From contig SCFE01000077.1 in the NCBI GenBank assembly GCA_004352715.1, forward strand, positions 1,856,423 through 1,920,422: a stretch of DNA of 64,000 nt, in the 5' to 3' direction. This document shows, piece after piece, positions 1 through 11,136 of the stretch; position 1 is the stretch's first letter, and every line of letters begins with the position of its first letter. Under the pieces are notes generated by a model. The model searched no databases and had not been told where the DNA came from. It saw only the letters and a list, made by a program, of their open reading frames with translations. The position numbers were made by a program, and so were the translations under genes. The DNA comes from Hofstenia miamia (lineage: Eukaryota > Xenacoelomorpha > Acoela).

Positions 1-599
1 TCAGACAAAGCATCTGAAGGGCACGGAACTTCCAGTGATCGTTTAGGCAATGGCAATTGTCGACAAACCCGCAAAAATAGCACACATTCTTCTGTCGTGT
101 GATAAACAGTTTTATCATTGACAAGACGGGTTTCTTCTAATTCCTTGCCTGATTGGAAACAAAGCCTTCGTAGAAAATATTTCCGGGCCAAACAGTTGAA
201 AAATAGCAGTAATGGTCATCACACAGATTTTCTTCGAGAAGAAAACATTTCAATGCATTCATCCATTCGATTCACACCTTCTTTTCCTACATTATAATCG
301 TAATTAGCATTGGTTTCTGTTTCTGATCATCGCTTACTTCTTTATTTGTATGTGTGAGTTTAGCAAAATGCTCGTTTTGGACAATTTACTGCTACAGTAG
401 TTCGACTAGTATTATCATAAACGAATTTGCATTCATATTGATTGAAATCCCTGTTGGTTATTAAGTGAGGTAGTTCCTTGTGATTGCTATGAACAGTTCC
501 TAACATAAGGTGTTTCTCTTTCAGCAAGTTGGTGACTAAGAAAGTAGCCAGTTACAATATCGGGGGCTGTTCCAAAAAATGGTTTACAAAATCTCGTTC
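1..599 (-). mobile_element. piggyBac transposase relic, C-terminal half
   Basis: Read on the minus strand, this continues a piggyBac-like DDE transposase from the piece at 3224-3870. Recognisable family landmarks are DIVTGYFLSHQLAE (about 550-595), LGTVHSNHKELPHL, and near 190-300 YNVGKEGVNRMDE followed by MFSSRRKSV. They appear in the family order but with frameshifts and stops. Acidic positions usual in this family look changed: the DNxFTS-type motif reads TGYFLS, and the GVD of the last catalytic segment reads GVN. The copy is therefore dead. The mariner at 600-3223 separates it from its upstream half. Confidence 0.6.
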
Positions 600-717
600 T
601 ATAGGGGTTGCCAAAAAACGGCGTTCATTATGGGACTCATATTTAAATATATTTCATTGTGAAATTACAAACAACTATAACAGCATAACAGCTCAACATA
701 CCAAAAAATAATATAAA

Positions 718-1228
718 AATATGTGGATAATGATGCAGTCAGATATCGACACCATTGAGTCCAATAATCTTTTGGAGATCTGCCATTAATTTTTCCTTCT
801 GCCTCATGAAAACATTCTGAGTAAATGTGCCGACGTAATCAGTTACGGCTGTTTCACTCGTATGATATTCTTTGTGGCGAGCCAGTCAGTTACCAGTCTG
901 GCCAAGTGTGGTCGTGCATTGTCATGCATTAACAAGACATTTTCAGGCTGGATGGGCCCTTCAATATTAGCATAGTGAGTGAGCATGTTATCCAGAAACA
1001 ATTTGTATCGTTCTGTATCCATGGTTCCTTCACGAACTAACTCGAAATAAGCATTTCCATGGAAATGGGAAGCAATGATAATGATTACTTTTTTCAACTG
1101 TGGACCTCTTAACAACTTTAGGGCGATCACCTGCATAATCAACGTAAAAATGTTGTTTAGAAGTAAGGACACAATCACGGAGGTAGATTCATTTTTCATC
1201 AGTTACAACTAAGTGATGCCCTATTCTT
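718..1228. repeat. 511-bp duplicated block, left copy (partner 2112-2622)
   Basis: This block recurs at 2112-2622 at an offset of 1394 and differs at only about two bases (GGCCAAG against GACCACG). Both copies end or begin exactly at a single N (1229 and 2111). That is the pattern of two overlapping contig ends that were scaffolded instead of merged. Confidence 0.85.
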
Positions 1229-1229
1229 N

Positions 1230-2110
1230 ATATATATATATATATATATATATATATACTGAAAACTCTACATGGAGTGTAATTTTGAAAGTGCATTTAT
1301 ATAGATATATAGGCGCCGAATAACAAGGAACTTTGTTTTGCAAGCGTTTTCAGTATCATACAGAAATTGTCTAGACGTTTGTCCCATTACAAACATAAAT
1401 ATTGAATGTTTAATCAACTTTATCAATAGATCTTGTTAAAACAAAAGCTATAACTGCACAATTGCGTAATTTGACTAATTTAACTTTGGGAATAAATAGC
1501 AATTGAGAAGAGAAATATATTATTCAATTATACAGTCGTCTGAACAAAGGTAAAGCAAGTAATTTAATGAAGCAGCTAAAGTTATAATGACGTGAAGAGC
1601 AAAACACAAATTTGAACATTGCTGCACATAAAAGCTTTGAAATTACATCAAACATTAGTTGCAGTCTCCTTACAACTTTAAGCTACAGAACATAGAATGT
1701 TAATAAATGCGTACTTTTACGTATTTTAAGAACGGCGCATAACCAGGGCTGGGAGTGGGTCAAACTAGTTGGACTCGACTCAATCCGACCCGAATGACAT
1801 TTAGACCCCACCCGATCCGACCCATCTTCCTAAATTTGAACCGAATGCACCAAACAAAACAAAATTATATGTGTTTCCAGAACTTAGTAAGTTTAAAAAA
1901 TTAATGCATTTCTATGCATTGGTTGTAATGTGACAAAACAGTCACATGTAAGACCCCGTTCAATTGTTTAATGTAGCGTTAGAGCCTATATATGTAAAAA
2001 GGAATAAAATTTCAACGTTATTGATTAACAGTTCGTCCCTCTTCTGGTGATTGGAAAGAGTAAAAATCCCCTATGTTTTAAAGGTGTTAAGCGCCTACCT
2101 GTCGAGTATG
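1230..2110. other. Sequence placed between two single-N breaks inside the mariner
   Basis: This begins with a (TA)n run (1230-1258) and has no coding match. Around 1740-1860 lies a GC-richer patch (CAGGGCTGGGAGTGGGTC, then repeats of CGACC/CCGAC) resembling the end of an hAT-type MITE. The 881 bp are not part of a normal mariner and may be misplaced. Confidence 0.4.
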
Positions 2111-2111
2111 N

Positions 2112-2622
2112 AATATGTGGATAATGATGCAGTCAGATATCGACACCATTGAGTCCAATAATCTTTTGGAGATCTGCCATTAATTTTTCCTTCTGCCTCA
2201 TGAAAACATTCTGAGTAAATGTGCCGACGTAATCAGTTACGGCTGTTTCACTCGTATGATATTCTTTGTGGCGAGCCAGTCAGTTACCAGTCTGACCACG
2301 TGTGGTCGTGCATTGTCATGCATTAACAAGACATTTTCAGGCTGGATGGGCCCTTCAATATTAGCATAGTGAGTGAGCATGTTATCCAGAAACAATTTGT
2401 ATCGTTCTGTATCCATGGTTCCTTCACGAACTAACTCGAAATAAGCATTTCCATGGAAATGGGAAGCAATGATAATGATTACTTTTTTCAACTGTGGACC
2501 TCTTAACAACTTTAGGGCGATCACCTGCATAATCAACGTAAAAATGTTGTTTAGAAGTAAGGACACAATCACGGAGGTAGATTCATTTTTCATCAGTTAC
2601 AACTAAGTGATGCCCTATTCTT
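2112..2622. repeat. 511-bp duplicated block, right copy (partner 718-1228)
   Basis: Second copy of the mariner segment. Unlike the left copy it runs on without a break into the rest of the transposase (2623-3062) and the right TIR. It is probably the correctly assembled version. Confidence 0.85.
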
Positions 2623-3223
2623 CGATTTAGCATGGCCATTGTTGTTCCTGCCTTCTCAATACGTTGCAATTTATGGTCTTCTGTTAATAGATGTGAGACC
2701 CAGCGTACATGAAGACATTTCTTCTATTGTGTTTTACAAGTATTCTAATGACTCTTCTGTAAGGTATGCCGATTTCTCTTTCAATACTCTTACTACTTAA
2801 TCCACAGTTCAATCAGTTGTCACACTCGTTCAACATTTGCATCAGATGTTGACGTTTTCGGTCTTCCTGACCCAGGACTACGGACAGGGGTCTTCCTGAC
2901 ACAATCACGAAACTCTTTTACAATTGTTTGAATGCGCCGTAAACTAAGAATGTTATCATCAAGGGCATTTACTAACAGTTTGTGGATCTCAAATGCAGAA
3001 TCTTCATTAAAAAACAATGTACGAATAAAAAACATAACTTTTGACTTGTTTACTCCAGCCATTTTGTATTCAATACTTCTGAAACCAAAACAAATAAGCC
3101 ACAGAGTAACAGTATTAAATATATAATAAATATATCATAGAATTTATCATTTTTTATGACCATAGAGTATTTAACATTATAATAATAGCCCCATAATAAA
3201 CGCCGTTTTTGACAACCCCTATA

Positions 3224-3870
3224 ATATCTTAGCCTAGGTTACCATAAACTGGCTGTACTGGCGACCTGTGTAAATATATCAGCATTCAATGCATACCCAG
3301 TTGGTGATATGATTCACAACACCTGAAAATATGAAGGCCTTATTTTTGCGTCTTGCTTTTGATATTTAAATTCTTCCTGGAACTATTTCACAATAGCAGA
3401 GCAACTGCTCATCTACAGTTAATACATCATCACGAACTTACAATTTTTGAAATGATGATTGAAACAAGTCACAGAATTTTTTAAATACTGCTAAGACATC
3501 CAACTCACGTCGTTCAGTTCGATTATGGAACGTCGTAAAACATTGAATCTAAAGATTGACATTCTGCGACTGGTTTTTCTGCCAGAGGTATTCAAATGCT
3601 GTAATATTGCTCTGTCTGAGCCAGTTTTAAATAAATTGTAAATACAAGACTTGATCTCTGAATTTTTGAGAGGTTCGGCATATGAACAGGAGGATTTTGA
3701 TATATTTGTCGAAAATCTATTTTCCTGTTAGAGAACCGCTAAGAACAAGGATACAATCCTCCCAATCTGGATTTACAAGACTACGCGGCACCTGAGTCAA
3801 AATACTACTTTGTTTTCGTGCTCTGTACTTATTGGATTATGTAACTAACAAATTCCAACCCTTTGGAGTA
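3224..3870 (-). mobile_element. piggyBac transposase relic, DDE core
   Basis: On the minus strand, with stops and frame changes, this encodes piggyBac landmarks in order: LDVLAVFKKFCDLFQSSF, DVLTVDEQLL (first catalytic Asp region), KARRKNKAF and IYTGRQYSQF. Family knowledge places the VDEQL and YTG motifs in the DDE domain. The reading stops at the mariner boundary (3223) and resumes at 599. This identifies the mariner as a later insertion into the piggyBac copy. Confidence 0.6.
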
Positions 3871-4587
3871 TGGGTTCGCTGGAAGTATTTTAACCATCAT
3901 CTTGATATCATAAGATGATGATTCATCTTCAAATAATTCAACAGAGCTTCCATCAGAATAAGAGTAGTGCCTTCACTATCCATTTCAATGATTATAGGGT
4001 TGCATGCTCCTTTAGAATTTCTATTAACGAAATCAGACATGCTCTTCATTTCAAAATACAAAAATATGTATTCAATTATGTCACTTTAATAAATATGTCA
4101 TTAATTTTGTTTTCAAACATTACGAAAGCCATTGGTGACTTCTAAATAGGAATATTTATATGATTTTATTTTATGTAATGTAAGCTATGCATAGTATTTC
4201 TTGTATTTTGCACATTCCCGACCTTGAGATAACTTCTTAATAATAACATTCCGTAAATGATTTTACAATATCATATCTAGATATTTCTCAATTGGTTGAT
4301 AAATTATTTAGTTTCAAAAGAAACATTGTAACCAACAGTAGTTGAGGGAAAATATACATAACATAAGTGTGTCAACATTTTGTAGTCAACATGATCTTTT
4401 AAACATTTTTTAATCAATGCAATTATTTATGAAGTGCGTAGTTGTGTCATTTTTATATACTTATGCAGTGTGTCACTAAATTTAAGTCTTGCTTTGGCCA
4501 AATCTATTATTCCGGGAAAATGTTGTGTCTACAAAATGTAGTCTAATGGCCTGATATGGGTTGATATTTTAATTATTTCTAATTTAG
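3871..4587. other. Probable intron upstream of MGLL copy A; no gene seen
   Basis: AT-rich sequence with no ORF showing family similarity. It ends in TAATTTAG, the acceptor of the exon at 4588. I searched by eye for the MGLL exon 2 signature (GxSxGG then LIAYHV) and did not find it between the window start and here. Confidence 0.4.
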
Positions 4588-4815
4588 GCCCAAAAGTCAT
4601 TCGCGAAATTCAATCAATCACTGTTAATAATATTTGGTGAAAAAGATCGGGTTGTTTCAATTAAAGGTGCGAAAAAATTAATGGAGAAGTCGCCTTCGAA
4701 AGATAAAACACTAATAGTGTATCCTGGACTTAAGCATATTCTACATAGAGAAAACCGATCAAAAAGATTGAAGATTTTCGAAGATGTTACAAACTGGATT
4801 GTTGATCGAATTTAA
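4588..4815 (+). CDS. Monoglyceride-lipase-like hydrolase, copy A: terminal exon only
   Basis: A 228-bp exon opens after a TTTAG acceptor (GCC CAA AAG) and ends in TAA. It encodes the C-terminal 75 residues of an alpha/beta hydrolase of the monoglyceride lipase group. It carries the catalytic Asp (FGEKDRVVS) and catalytic His (PGLKHILHRE), and ends FEDVTNWIVDRI. Its length and boundaries match exon 3 of copy B exactly, and the frame is intact. Exons 1 and 2 are not visible upstream. The space is filled by the piggyBac and mariner elements and the contig breaks, so they may lie outside the window or have been lost. It could be the end of a working gene or a gene fragment. Confidence 0.75.
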   Translation, partial: AQKSFAKFNQSLLIIFGEKDRVVSIKGAKKLMEKSPSKDKTLIVYPGLKHILHRENRSKRLKIFEDVTNWIVDRI

Positions 4816-6605
4816 TAATATAAGAGACTTGTATTGCTGTTCTGTAGCAAACGTTTAAAAATTAGTTTAAATCGTTTTTTATGGTAATTTCAAGTAAAAT
4901 GGCATTACCTACCACCACGGTATAATATTATTTAGATTGAAATGTTATTCCATTTTTTGAATTTGATAATTGTAGTTAATCAAGGAATTTTTTTTTAAAT
5001 TTTAGTTTACAAACTAACAAAGATATGGCAAATTCCGAAACATCACAGAATAGAAGAATGATTCCTCTTTTATTTATGATTTAAAATCGGGCCAATCGGG
5101 AATGCTTGTGGGTGTCCTGTTGTTATAACCTCTGTCTTTGCGCGTTTCGTTTTTGCGCAGGGATTACACAGTCTACTTACAGAAAGCAAAATACTTGTGG
5201 TTAGTTGTTGCTTACATGGACTTTAAAACTCCTTATTATGTAGGCATTCGGTATGAATAGAATTTGAGTGTTTTAAAAAACTTAGTGAAATCCTCAAAGA
5301 TGACAATTTTAATGATGTAGAAGAAGCAAAACACTGACACTACTTGGTTCCAAAGTCGTCCTGCAGCATTCTAAAACGAAGGTTTTCCAACCTGTGTTCA
5401 TTGACTAGAGAAATGTAATAAGCCAAATTGCAGGTATAGGAAAAAACCAGTATAAGTTTATTATTTTTGTAAAATATATAATTTTATTAAAAATTCCGCA
5501 TACTTTTGATCCACCCTCAGTATATTTTAATATCTATTCCTTATTATTAATTCTATTGTTGTGCCGTCTTATAAGCTTATGCTTTGTAATGGCGAACTTG
5601 TAGCAATTCATTCTTATTTTATAGCAATGAAGTATCAAGTAATATTAAATGGATGGGTTGCTCCAAGGCCTGCTTAAATGTTTATTGTAGGTTCTGGTTG
5701 TTCTCAGCGACACTGTAATTTTTAGTAATATTAAACTTAAAGGTGTAAACCAGGTAGCAATTCTTACATAGTATGTTTATTTGCATTTAGTTTTGTGTAC
5801 ACATTACGCTCATTGAGGTAAGTATTTGAAATGTTAGTTTTGAAATATTGTAAACATTTACATTTTTGAACATTTTTATTAAGCAGTGTATCAAATTATA
5901 ATAATATTAGTTAGTATATTCACCTCAGATTGTCCTAAAAAATTGTCCAGCTGACTCTTTCTCCACACTTTTTAAGACGGTACGCCTTTTCTTTTTAAGA
6001 ACGTATACTGTTATTGAATTTGTTGAAATTGCAATTTTTTGAAACTAGCCAAATTTACACTATCTACATTTCTACATAACATTAATTTACAATGGTATCT
6101 GAATTGGGACTTGGGTGGGAGGAATGGAGCGAAGCTGCTCTCCATCAATAAATTATAAATGAAGACCAGCGTTTTTGAGATCTCTACTTGTTGGTCCTGA
6201 GCTCACTGAGGCCAAGTTTAAGTCTAGTCTCGCCTCGAATTTTATATAGTCGTTGTTTGATTAATTATGTAAAAAATGTAAAAAAAATTTTGCCATGCAA
6301 TGATCCTCGTTTTTGAGCCCGATATTATTAAGGAAAGATTAAATTAATACATGACATTTCAATTCAATTTAAGTTTTTGAAAGAAAACTCAACATCAATA
6401 TTAGAAATCTTTAAATATGTGTGAAAAAATCTCGAATTCAGTCGATTTATTCGAAATTCGTTACTTCGCGTCTCGAATCAAAAGTCTCGAAATTTGCCAC
6501 GACAAAAATTTTTGACTACCCTTTCACAATAATACACAATGCAATTCCCTCAATGTTCAGTATAACATTTAGTAAGCAAATTATAGAAGTACACAACCAT
6601 TTCAA
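4816..6605. other. Intergenic, no gene seen
   Basis: AT-rich spacer between MGLL copies A and B. It has no convincing ORF and no repeat recognisable by eye. The promoter and any untranslated first exon of copy B should lie in its last part, but no clear TATA or initiator element can be assigned. Confidence 0.4.
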
Positions 6606-8657
6606 ATGCATAAGTCAGTTTCGGGTGTAGAACTTTTCACACAATCTTGGACTACTGAAGGTAAGCAGCCAAAGTGTCTGGTTTTTTATTGTCATGGTAT
6701 TCATGCTCATTGCAGTGAGTTTGAAGAATTTGCGAATTATTTGGTTTCTAATGTTTCTGCCTTTGTTTTCGCTCATGATCACTATGGGCATGGTCGCAGT
6801 GGAGGAAATAGAGTGAATACACCCAGTTTTGAAATATACGTGGACGATGTTGCTGAACATGTCAAAGACCTAAAAGTATCTCAAATCTAATTAAGTTCTA
6901 AATAGTAGTAAATCATTATTTACTATTCAATTTTCACTTGAAACCATTCACAGAAAATGTTAAATTAATATTTGACATTTAATTAATCATTACTTGGGAT
7001 TCTTATTTACAATATTCAACTCCAATTTGCACTTACAATTTTCACACACTGACCATGTTTTTACATTTTATTGATTACACACGCAGTTCCATAATTTCAT
7101 AGCAGCTTTGTTTTTAGACTTATATATTTTCGGCCACGTACATAGTCTTATTTGTAGTAGATTTCGCGCATACAGTGTTATTGTGCAATTTAAGAATATA
7201 TATATATATATGCATACATGTATATATATGTATATATATATATAAAGTTTGTTGTAAGTACTGCCTAATCTGAAAACATTTCAAAAAATGAATACACATG
7301 GCCAATACAACAATGCTGGTCGTTATAGTATGCATGGATCATGTAAAAAATAATTTCAAGCAATTTTACATCCATTAAAGGGCAATGTTGTTCTATAACA
7401 AAAAAATATTTTCTTTGTGAACAGACAAACATAAACCGTGACACTATTTACCGCGTTAAGAGTGCTGCCTTTTTACATGTTAAAGGTAAATTTGGAACGT
7501 TGGGAAATTGTAAACAATTTTATGTTAAATGGATCGCAATTATAAATATTTTTCAGAAATGAGTTTTTCATTCATCACATAAACTAACTGTAATACTCGC
7601 GATAAGTATTCCCAATATCTAAGCATATTCACTTAGTGTACAGGAATGTTGATTTTGCCTTATCCAATGAATGTTTATGAAATTTTAGCCAATTTTTTTA
7701 TTTTAACTGTCGCAGTTCCTTATTGATTGCTACTATTTAGAATTCTCCCGGATTTAATTGGGTTGAGATACTTTTAGAATATCTATAAAGATGTGCCAGT
7801 CTTTATTTTTGGTTGCTCTTTAGGGGGATTGATCGCATATCACGTCGGTCTAGCGTACCCTAAGCTTGCAAAAGGCATAATTTTAGAGGGTCCTGCTTTA
7901 ACAGAAGTTGTAAATTATAATTTTCTTAAGAGCATTCTTAACTTTGTTGCTGGCGTTGCACCCAACCTACCCTTACCCACCAGCTTCCCTTCTTCGGAAT
8001 TGACAACTGATCCTGATCAACGAAAGTTGATGGATGATGATCCTATATCATATAGAGGAGGCGTTAAAATCCACCATGGAAATCTTATCGCTAAGGCAAT
8101 TGACAAAGTATGCTTTTTCATTAACACGTATTATTAAATAACTATTCTTCTTAAGTTAAACTACTTTTTATATTCAATTTCTATTGTTCTTTTCTTACGA
8201 AACACGTCCCTATCATATTTAGGGAACGTGAAATGGTTTTGTAATTATATAATTCTTGCATTAAATTACTGATTTTTCCTAATTCTTCATTTTTCAATTT
8301 GAAAAATTGGAAATTTTTTGATTCACAAATTTTATATAAAAAGTTTTCTCTTCTGAGTGTTGTCTTTGGGCGTTTTATTAAAACATTTTTTGTACCTAAA
8401 CTCTAAATAATTTTAATATAATTTTTTAGGCGCAAAATTCATTTGCAGAATTTAGTGAACCATTGTTAATAACATTTGGGGGTTCAGACAAAGTTTGTTC
8501 TTCTGAAGGTGCAAAAGCATTAATCCAAAATTCTCCTTCTAGTGATAAAATGTTAATTACATACCCTGGACTTAAGCATATTTTGCACAGAGAAATACAA
8601 CCACAGAGACTAAAGATTTTCGAAGATGTCAAAAATTGGATAGCTGAGAGGATTTAA
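6606..8657 (+). CDS. Monoglyceride-lipase-like hydrolase, copy B (three exons)
   Basis: Exons 6606-6875, 7778-8107 and 8430-8657 join in phase 0 to give 275 residues. Family: alpha/beta hydrolase (serine aminopeptidase S33/monoglyceride lipase group), which hydrolyses monoacylglycerols to glycerol and fatty acid. Visible landmarks are the oxyanion-side HG (residues 30-31), HDHYGHGRSGGNR (58-70), nucleophile elbow GCSLG with Ser104, Asp220 in FGGSDKVC, and His250 in PGLKHILHRE. For exon 2 the acceptor TTTTAG before AAT (7778) is preferred over the AAAG nearer to 7793. It restores the same exon 1-exon 2 spacing as copies C and D. The protein is shorter than vertebrate MGLL at the N-terminus, so an upstream exon is possible. 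Cys replaces the usual His or Glu before the catalytic Ser. Confidence 0.85.
7198..7246. repeat. (TA)n microsatellite in intron 1 of copy B
   Basis: Interrupted TATATA run with TACATG/TATG interruptions. Similar (TA)n tracts occur at 1230-1258, 16681-16702, 27857-27882, 37227-37252, 47577-47600, 53156-53172 and 54779-54810. Confidence 0.8.
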
Positions 8658-9261
8658 TTCATAACTTTTTTAGGATATTATAGACTGGAATTTTTTATAA
8701 TTACACGATCTTATTATTCTTATATAAAGGCTTCCATTTTAATTGATGCTAAAAGATTTCAAGTCCATTTCAAAATGACAAATTGGAAAAAGAAAACATT
8801 ATTGAAATATGTCAAGAAAATCAGGTCTGTTCCTTACCGTTACATATTTGCATACAAGGTATTGCAGAAGATTTTGTTCAATGTTGCTTACCAAACCATC
8901 TATTGGTTAACTCGAAGAAAATATGAGTATCACTTCTTCAAATTATCGTGATTATTGTTATTGGTGCAAAATTGTACCCAATTACTCCGTTGATTTTTAT
9001 GTGTTTACATTATTATTAAACAATTGATATAAGTCTGTTTGTTTTTGTGAAATCAACCCACTATTAGCGTACATACAGTATGTGCTTTATTTTCTTTCGT
9101 TTAAAGCAATATTAATTTATTATAAGTTTATAAACAATAATTAAGTTTATTTGAATTTTCTTACACACCGTAAGTAGAATTGTTCTCATTTTGTAATGTA
9201 TTCAAAACATTATTAACTGTTTACAAAGTTGTAATTTAAAGAATTCGTTAGAATGTTTGAC
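8658..9261. other. 3' flank of copy B, no gene seen
   Basis: AT-rich. No clear AATAAA lies close to the stop, and no ORF of note is present. Confidence 0.4.
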
Positions 9262-9761
9262 TAAACTCATTGTTTACTGAATATGACTTGAATGTTTATG
9301 GTTGATTCAAAATGTTTAAATATATAGTTTCTCCAATTTCACTTTTCATATCGTTATTAGTTATTTCATACCATTAAAACAATTAAAGTCACTTAATATT
9401 GCATGCTTAAATACCGATTGGTTTTGTCGTGTATTGTAATGATAATGAGCATACTGTCGTTTTAAATATTTCAGCATGGTTACGTGAATTATAATGTAGA
9501 TNNNNNNNNNNNNNNNNNNNNTAAACTCATTGTTTACTGAATATGACTTGAATGTTTATGGTTGATTCAAAATGTTTAAATATATAGTTTCTCCAATTTC
9601 ACTTTTCATATCGTTATTAGTTATTTCATACCATTAAAACAATTAAAGTCACTTAATATTGCATGCTTAAATACCGATTGGTTTTGTCGTGTATTGTAAT
9701 GATAATGAGCATACTGTCGTTTTAAATATTTCAGCATGGTTACGTGAATTATAATGTAGAT
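9262..9761. repeat. 240-bp direct duplication around a 20-N gap
   Basis: The 240 bases at 9262-9501 (starting TAAACTCATTGTTTACTG) recur with no difference I can see at 9522-9761, on either side of N at 9502-9521. A perfect tandem repeat meeting exactly at an artificial gap is best read as one locus whose overlapping contig ends were not merged. Confidence 0.85.
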
Positions 9762-10293
9762 GAATATGTGCTCTTTATTATTAAAAGTAAATATAAATAT
9801 TTATATACATAGACACCTTTATATTAACCAAAAGCAAATTGTCTCTATAAGCTTTTAGATATCTTTATTTTTTAGTCTGTTATGATAGTTTATTCAAATT
9901 ATCACAAATTGTAAAAAAATGCATGCCAAAGGTCGTGCACTGGACACAGAGACTTTCGCTTAAAAGTTCGTTACGTTATTCTATTCTATCATGGGTTAGG
10001 ATTTTGGACATCTTCATTAGTTCGTGTGCTATGAGCGCTTACATTTTTTTTCAAGAAACATAGATTTTAAAAAATGTTTGAGAAGTTTAGTGTTAGGGCA
10101 AACAATTTTTAGCTTATGGCAACATAACACTTCCTCTACTCTTCTTAATGCAGATAAACTGATTCACTGAAAGGGTACAAGATTCTCCACTGCCGCTTGG
10201 TGAAATATTCAAAAGTTATGTTGGTTCGGCTTCTTCTTATTCTAGTGGTACTTAAAAATACCATAACTTGAAATTTTACGAATTCAATGTCTT
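9762..10293. other. Intergenic, no gene seen
   Basis: AT-rich spacer. CTTAATGCAGATAA occurs at about 10142 and again at 10479 inside the next element. No other structure was seen. Confidence 0.3.
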
Positions 10294-11136
10294 ATATTAC
10301 TGCGTTCAAAAGGTTTTGAGAGTAGCATACTAACTATTTCTCTATTGATCGAAAATTTATGAAATTTTGCATACATGCGGTTGGGACTATTGGATATCTT
10401 AATCATCTTTCTTCTCTTATCAGTTGTCATGCAGTGACGCCTATTACCCGTATCTTATGTACTGTGTTTTATTTTTTCCTTAATGCAGATAACGAAGGGA
10501 ATTTAATAAGTTTCATCATTGACTGCATACAAACATTGTTTTTCATCACACAAAGTTGTAAGCATGCTGCGAGCATATTCCACTATCTGCAAGTTCTGCT
10601 GTGCCATTAGTGAATATGGTACCCATGTAGAGTAGACACATTGGAGACGGAGATCATCTTTGAGAATAATTTAAGCCAAGCCCATGCTGATATCAATCCT
10701 GATATGTCATGAACATGGTAGGAAGGACAATAATGTATGAATTGTCCCACCTTGTACGTTTTGCTACTACACACGAAGTCGCTGGTTATCTGGTTCTTGG
10801 CGCATATCCAAATGACAAAATTGTTCTGTAACCTGGTGTTTCTACAAGCCTTACTTCAGTAAATTGAATCATTTCCGTGTTTCCGTTCCGTGAATGAATA
10901 TAGTTTGAATATTTTGTTGGTTGTCTCCATTAAAGAAAGAAATATGCAGCATGTGATATAACACACAGATTAAAGACAGTGCGTCATGACAACTGATAAG
11001 AGAAGCGGGAATCGACTATTAGTAAGTGCCTTTGCATGTGCAATTCTTACATACATTTATGAAAAATTTCATTAATTTTTGACCAATAGAGAAATAGCTA
11101 GTACGCTACTCCTAAAACTGTTTAACGCCGTAATAA
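10294..11136. mobile_element. DNA transposon relic with about 150-bp inverted repeats
   Basis: The left arm (about 10296-10445) and the complement of the right arm (about 10985-11134) align along most of their length. Both read ATTAC(T/G)GCGTT near the outer edge, then CTATTTCTCTATTG, then CTTCTCTTATCAGTTGTCATG at the inner edge. The outer ends sit at TA/TAA. The 540-bp core has no intact ORF, so this is a non-autonomous or decayed element. Long TIRs are seen in some Tc1/mariner-superfamily elements, but the core gives no support for a family. Confidence 0.65.

Larger units (their letters stand above)
600..3223 (-). mobile_element. mariner element, transposase on minus strand, with an assembly break inside
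   Basis: Terminal inverted repeats begin TATAGGGGTTG at about 600 and at the complement of 3223, with matching CGGCGTT and ATTATGGG a little further in. They are bounded by TA. On the minus strand the transposase starts at 3062 (MAGVNKSKVMFFIR, helix-turn-helix region ending GSGRPKTSTSDANVERV). It continues in other frames to the catalytic segment LLMHDNARPH. Just after IIRVKQP the frame stops and jumps to a C-terminal tail (VTDYVGTF), so the segment holding the third catalytic Asp is deleted. With stops and frameshifts as well, it cannot make transposase. Single N bases at 1229 and 2111 bracket foreign sequence and a duplicated block. Confidence 0.85.

Noticed and set aside
529-711. 60-codon + strand ORF
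   Set aside because: It crosses from the piggyBac relic into the mariner TIR on the non-coding strand.
7790-7793. Exon 2 of MGLL copy B beginning after AAAG at 7790
   Set aside because: It would drop about four residues found in C and D. The acceptor at 7777 restores equal length.
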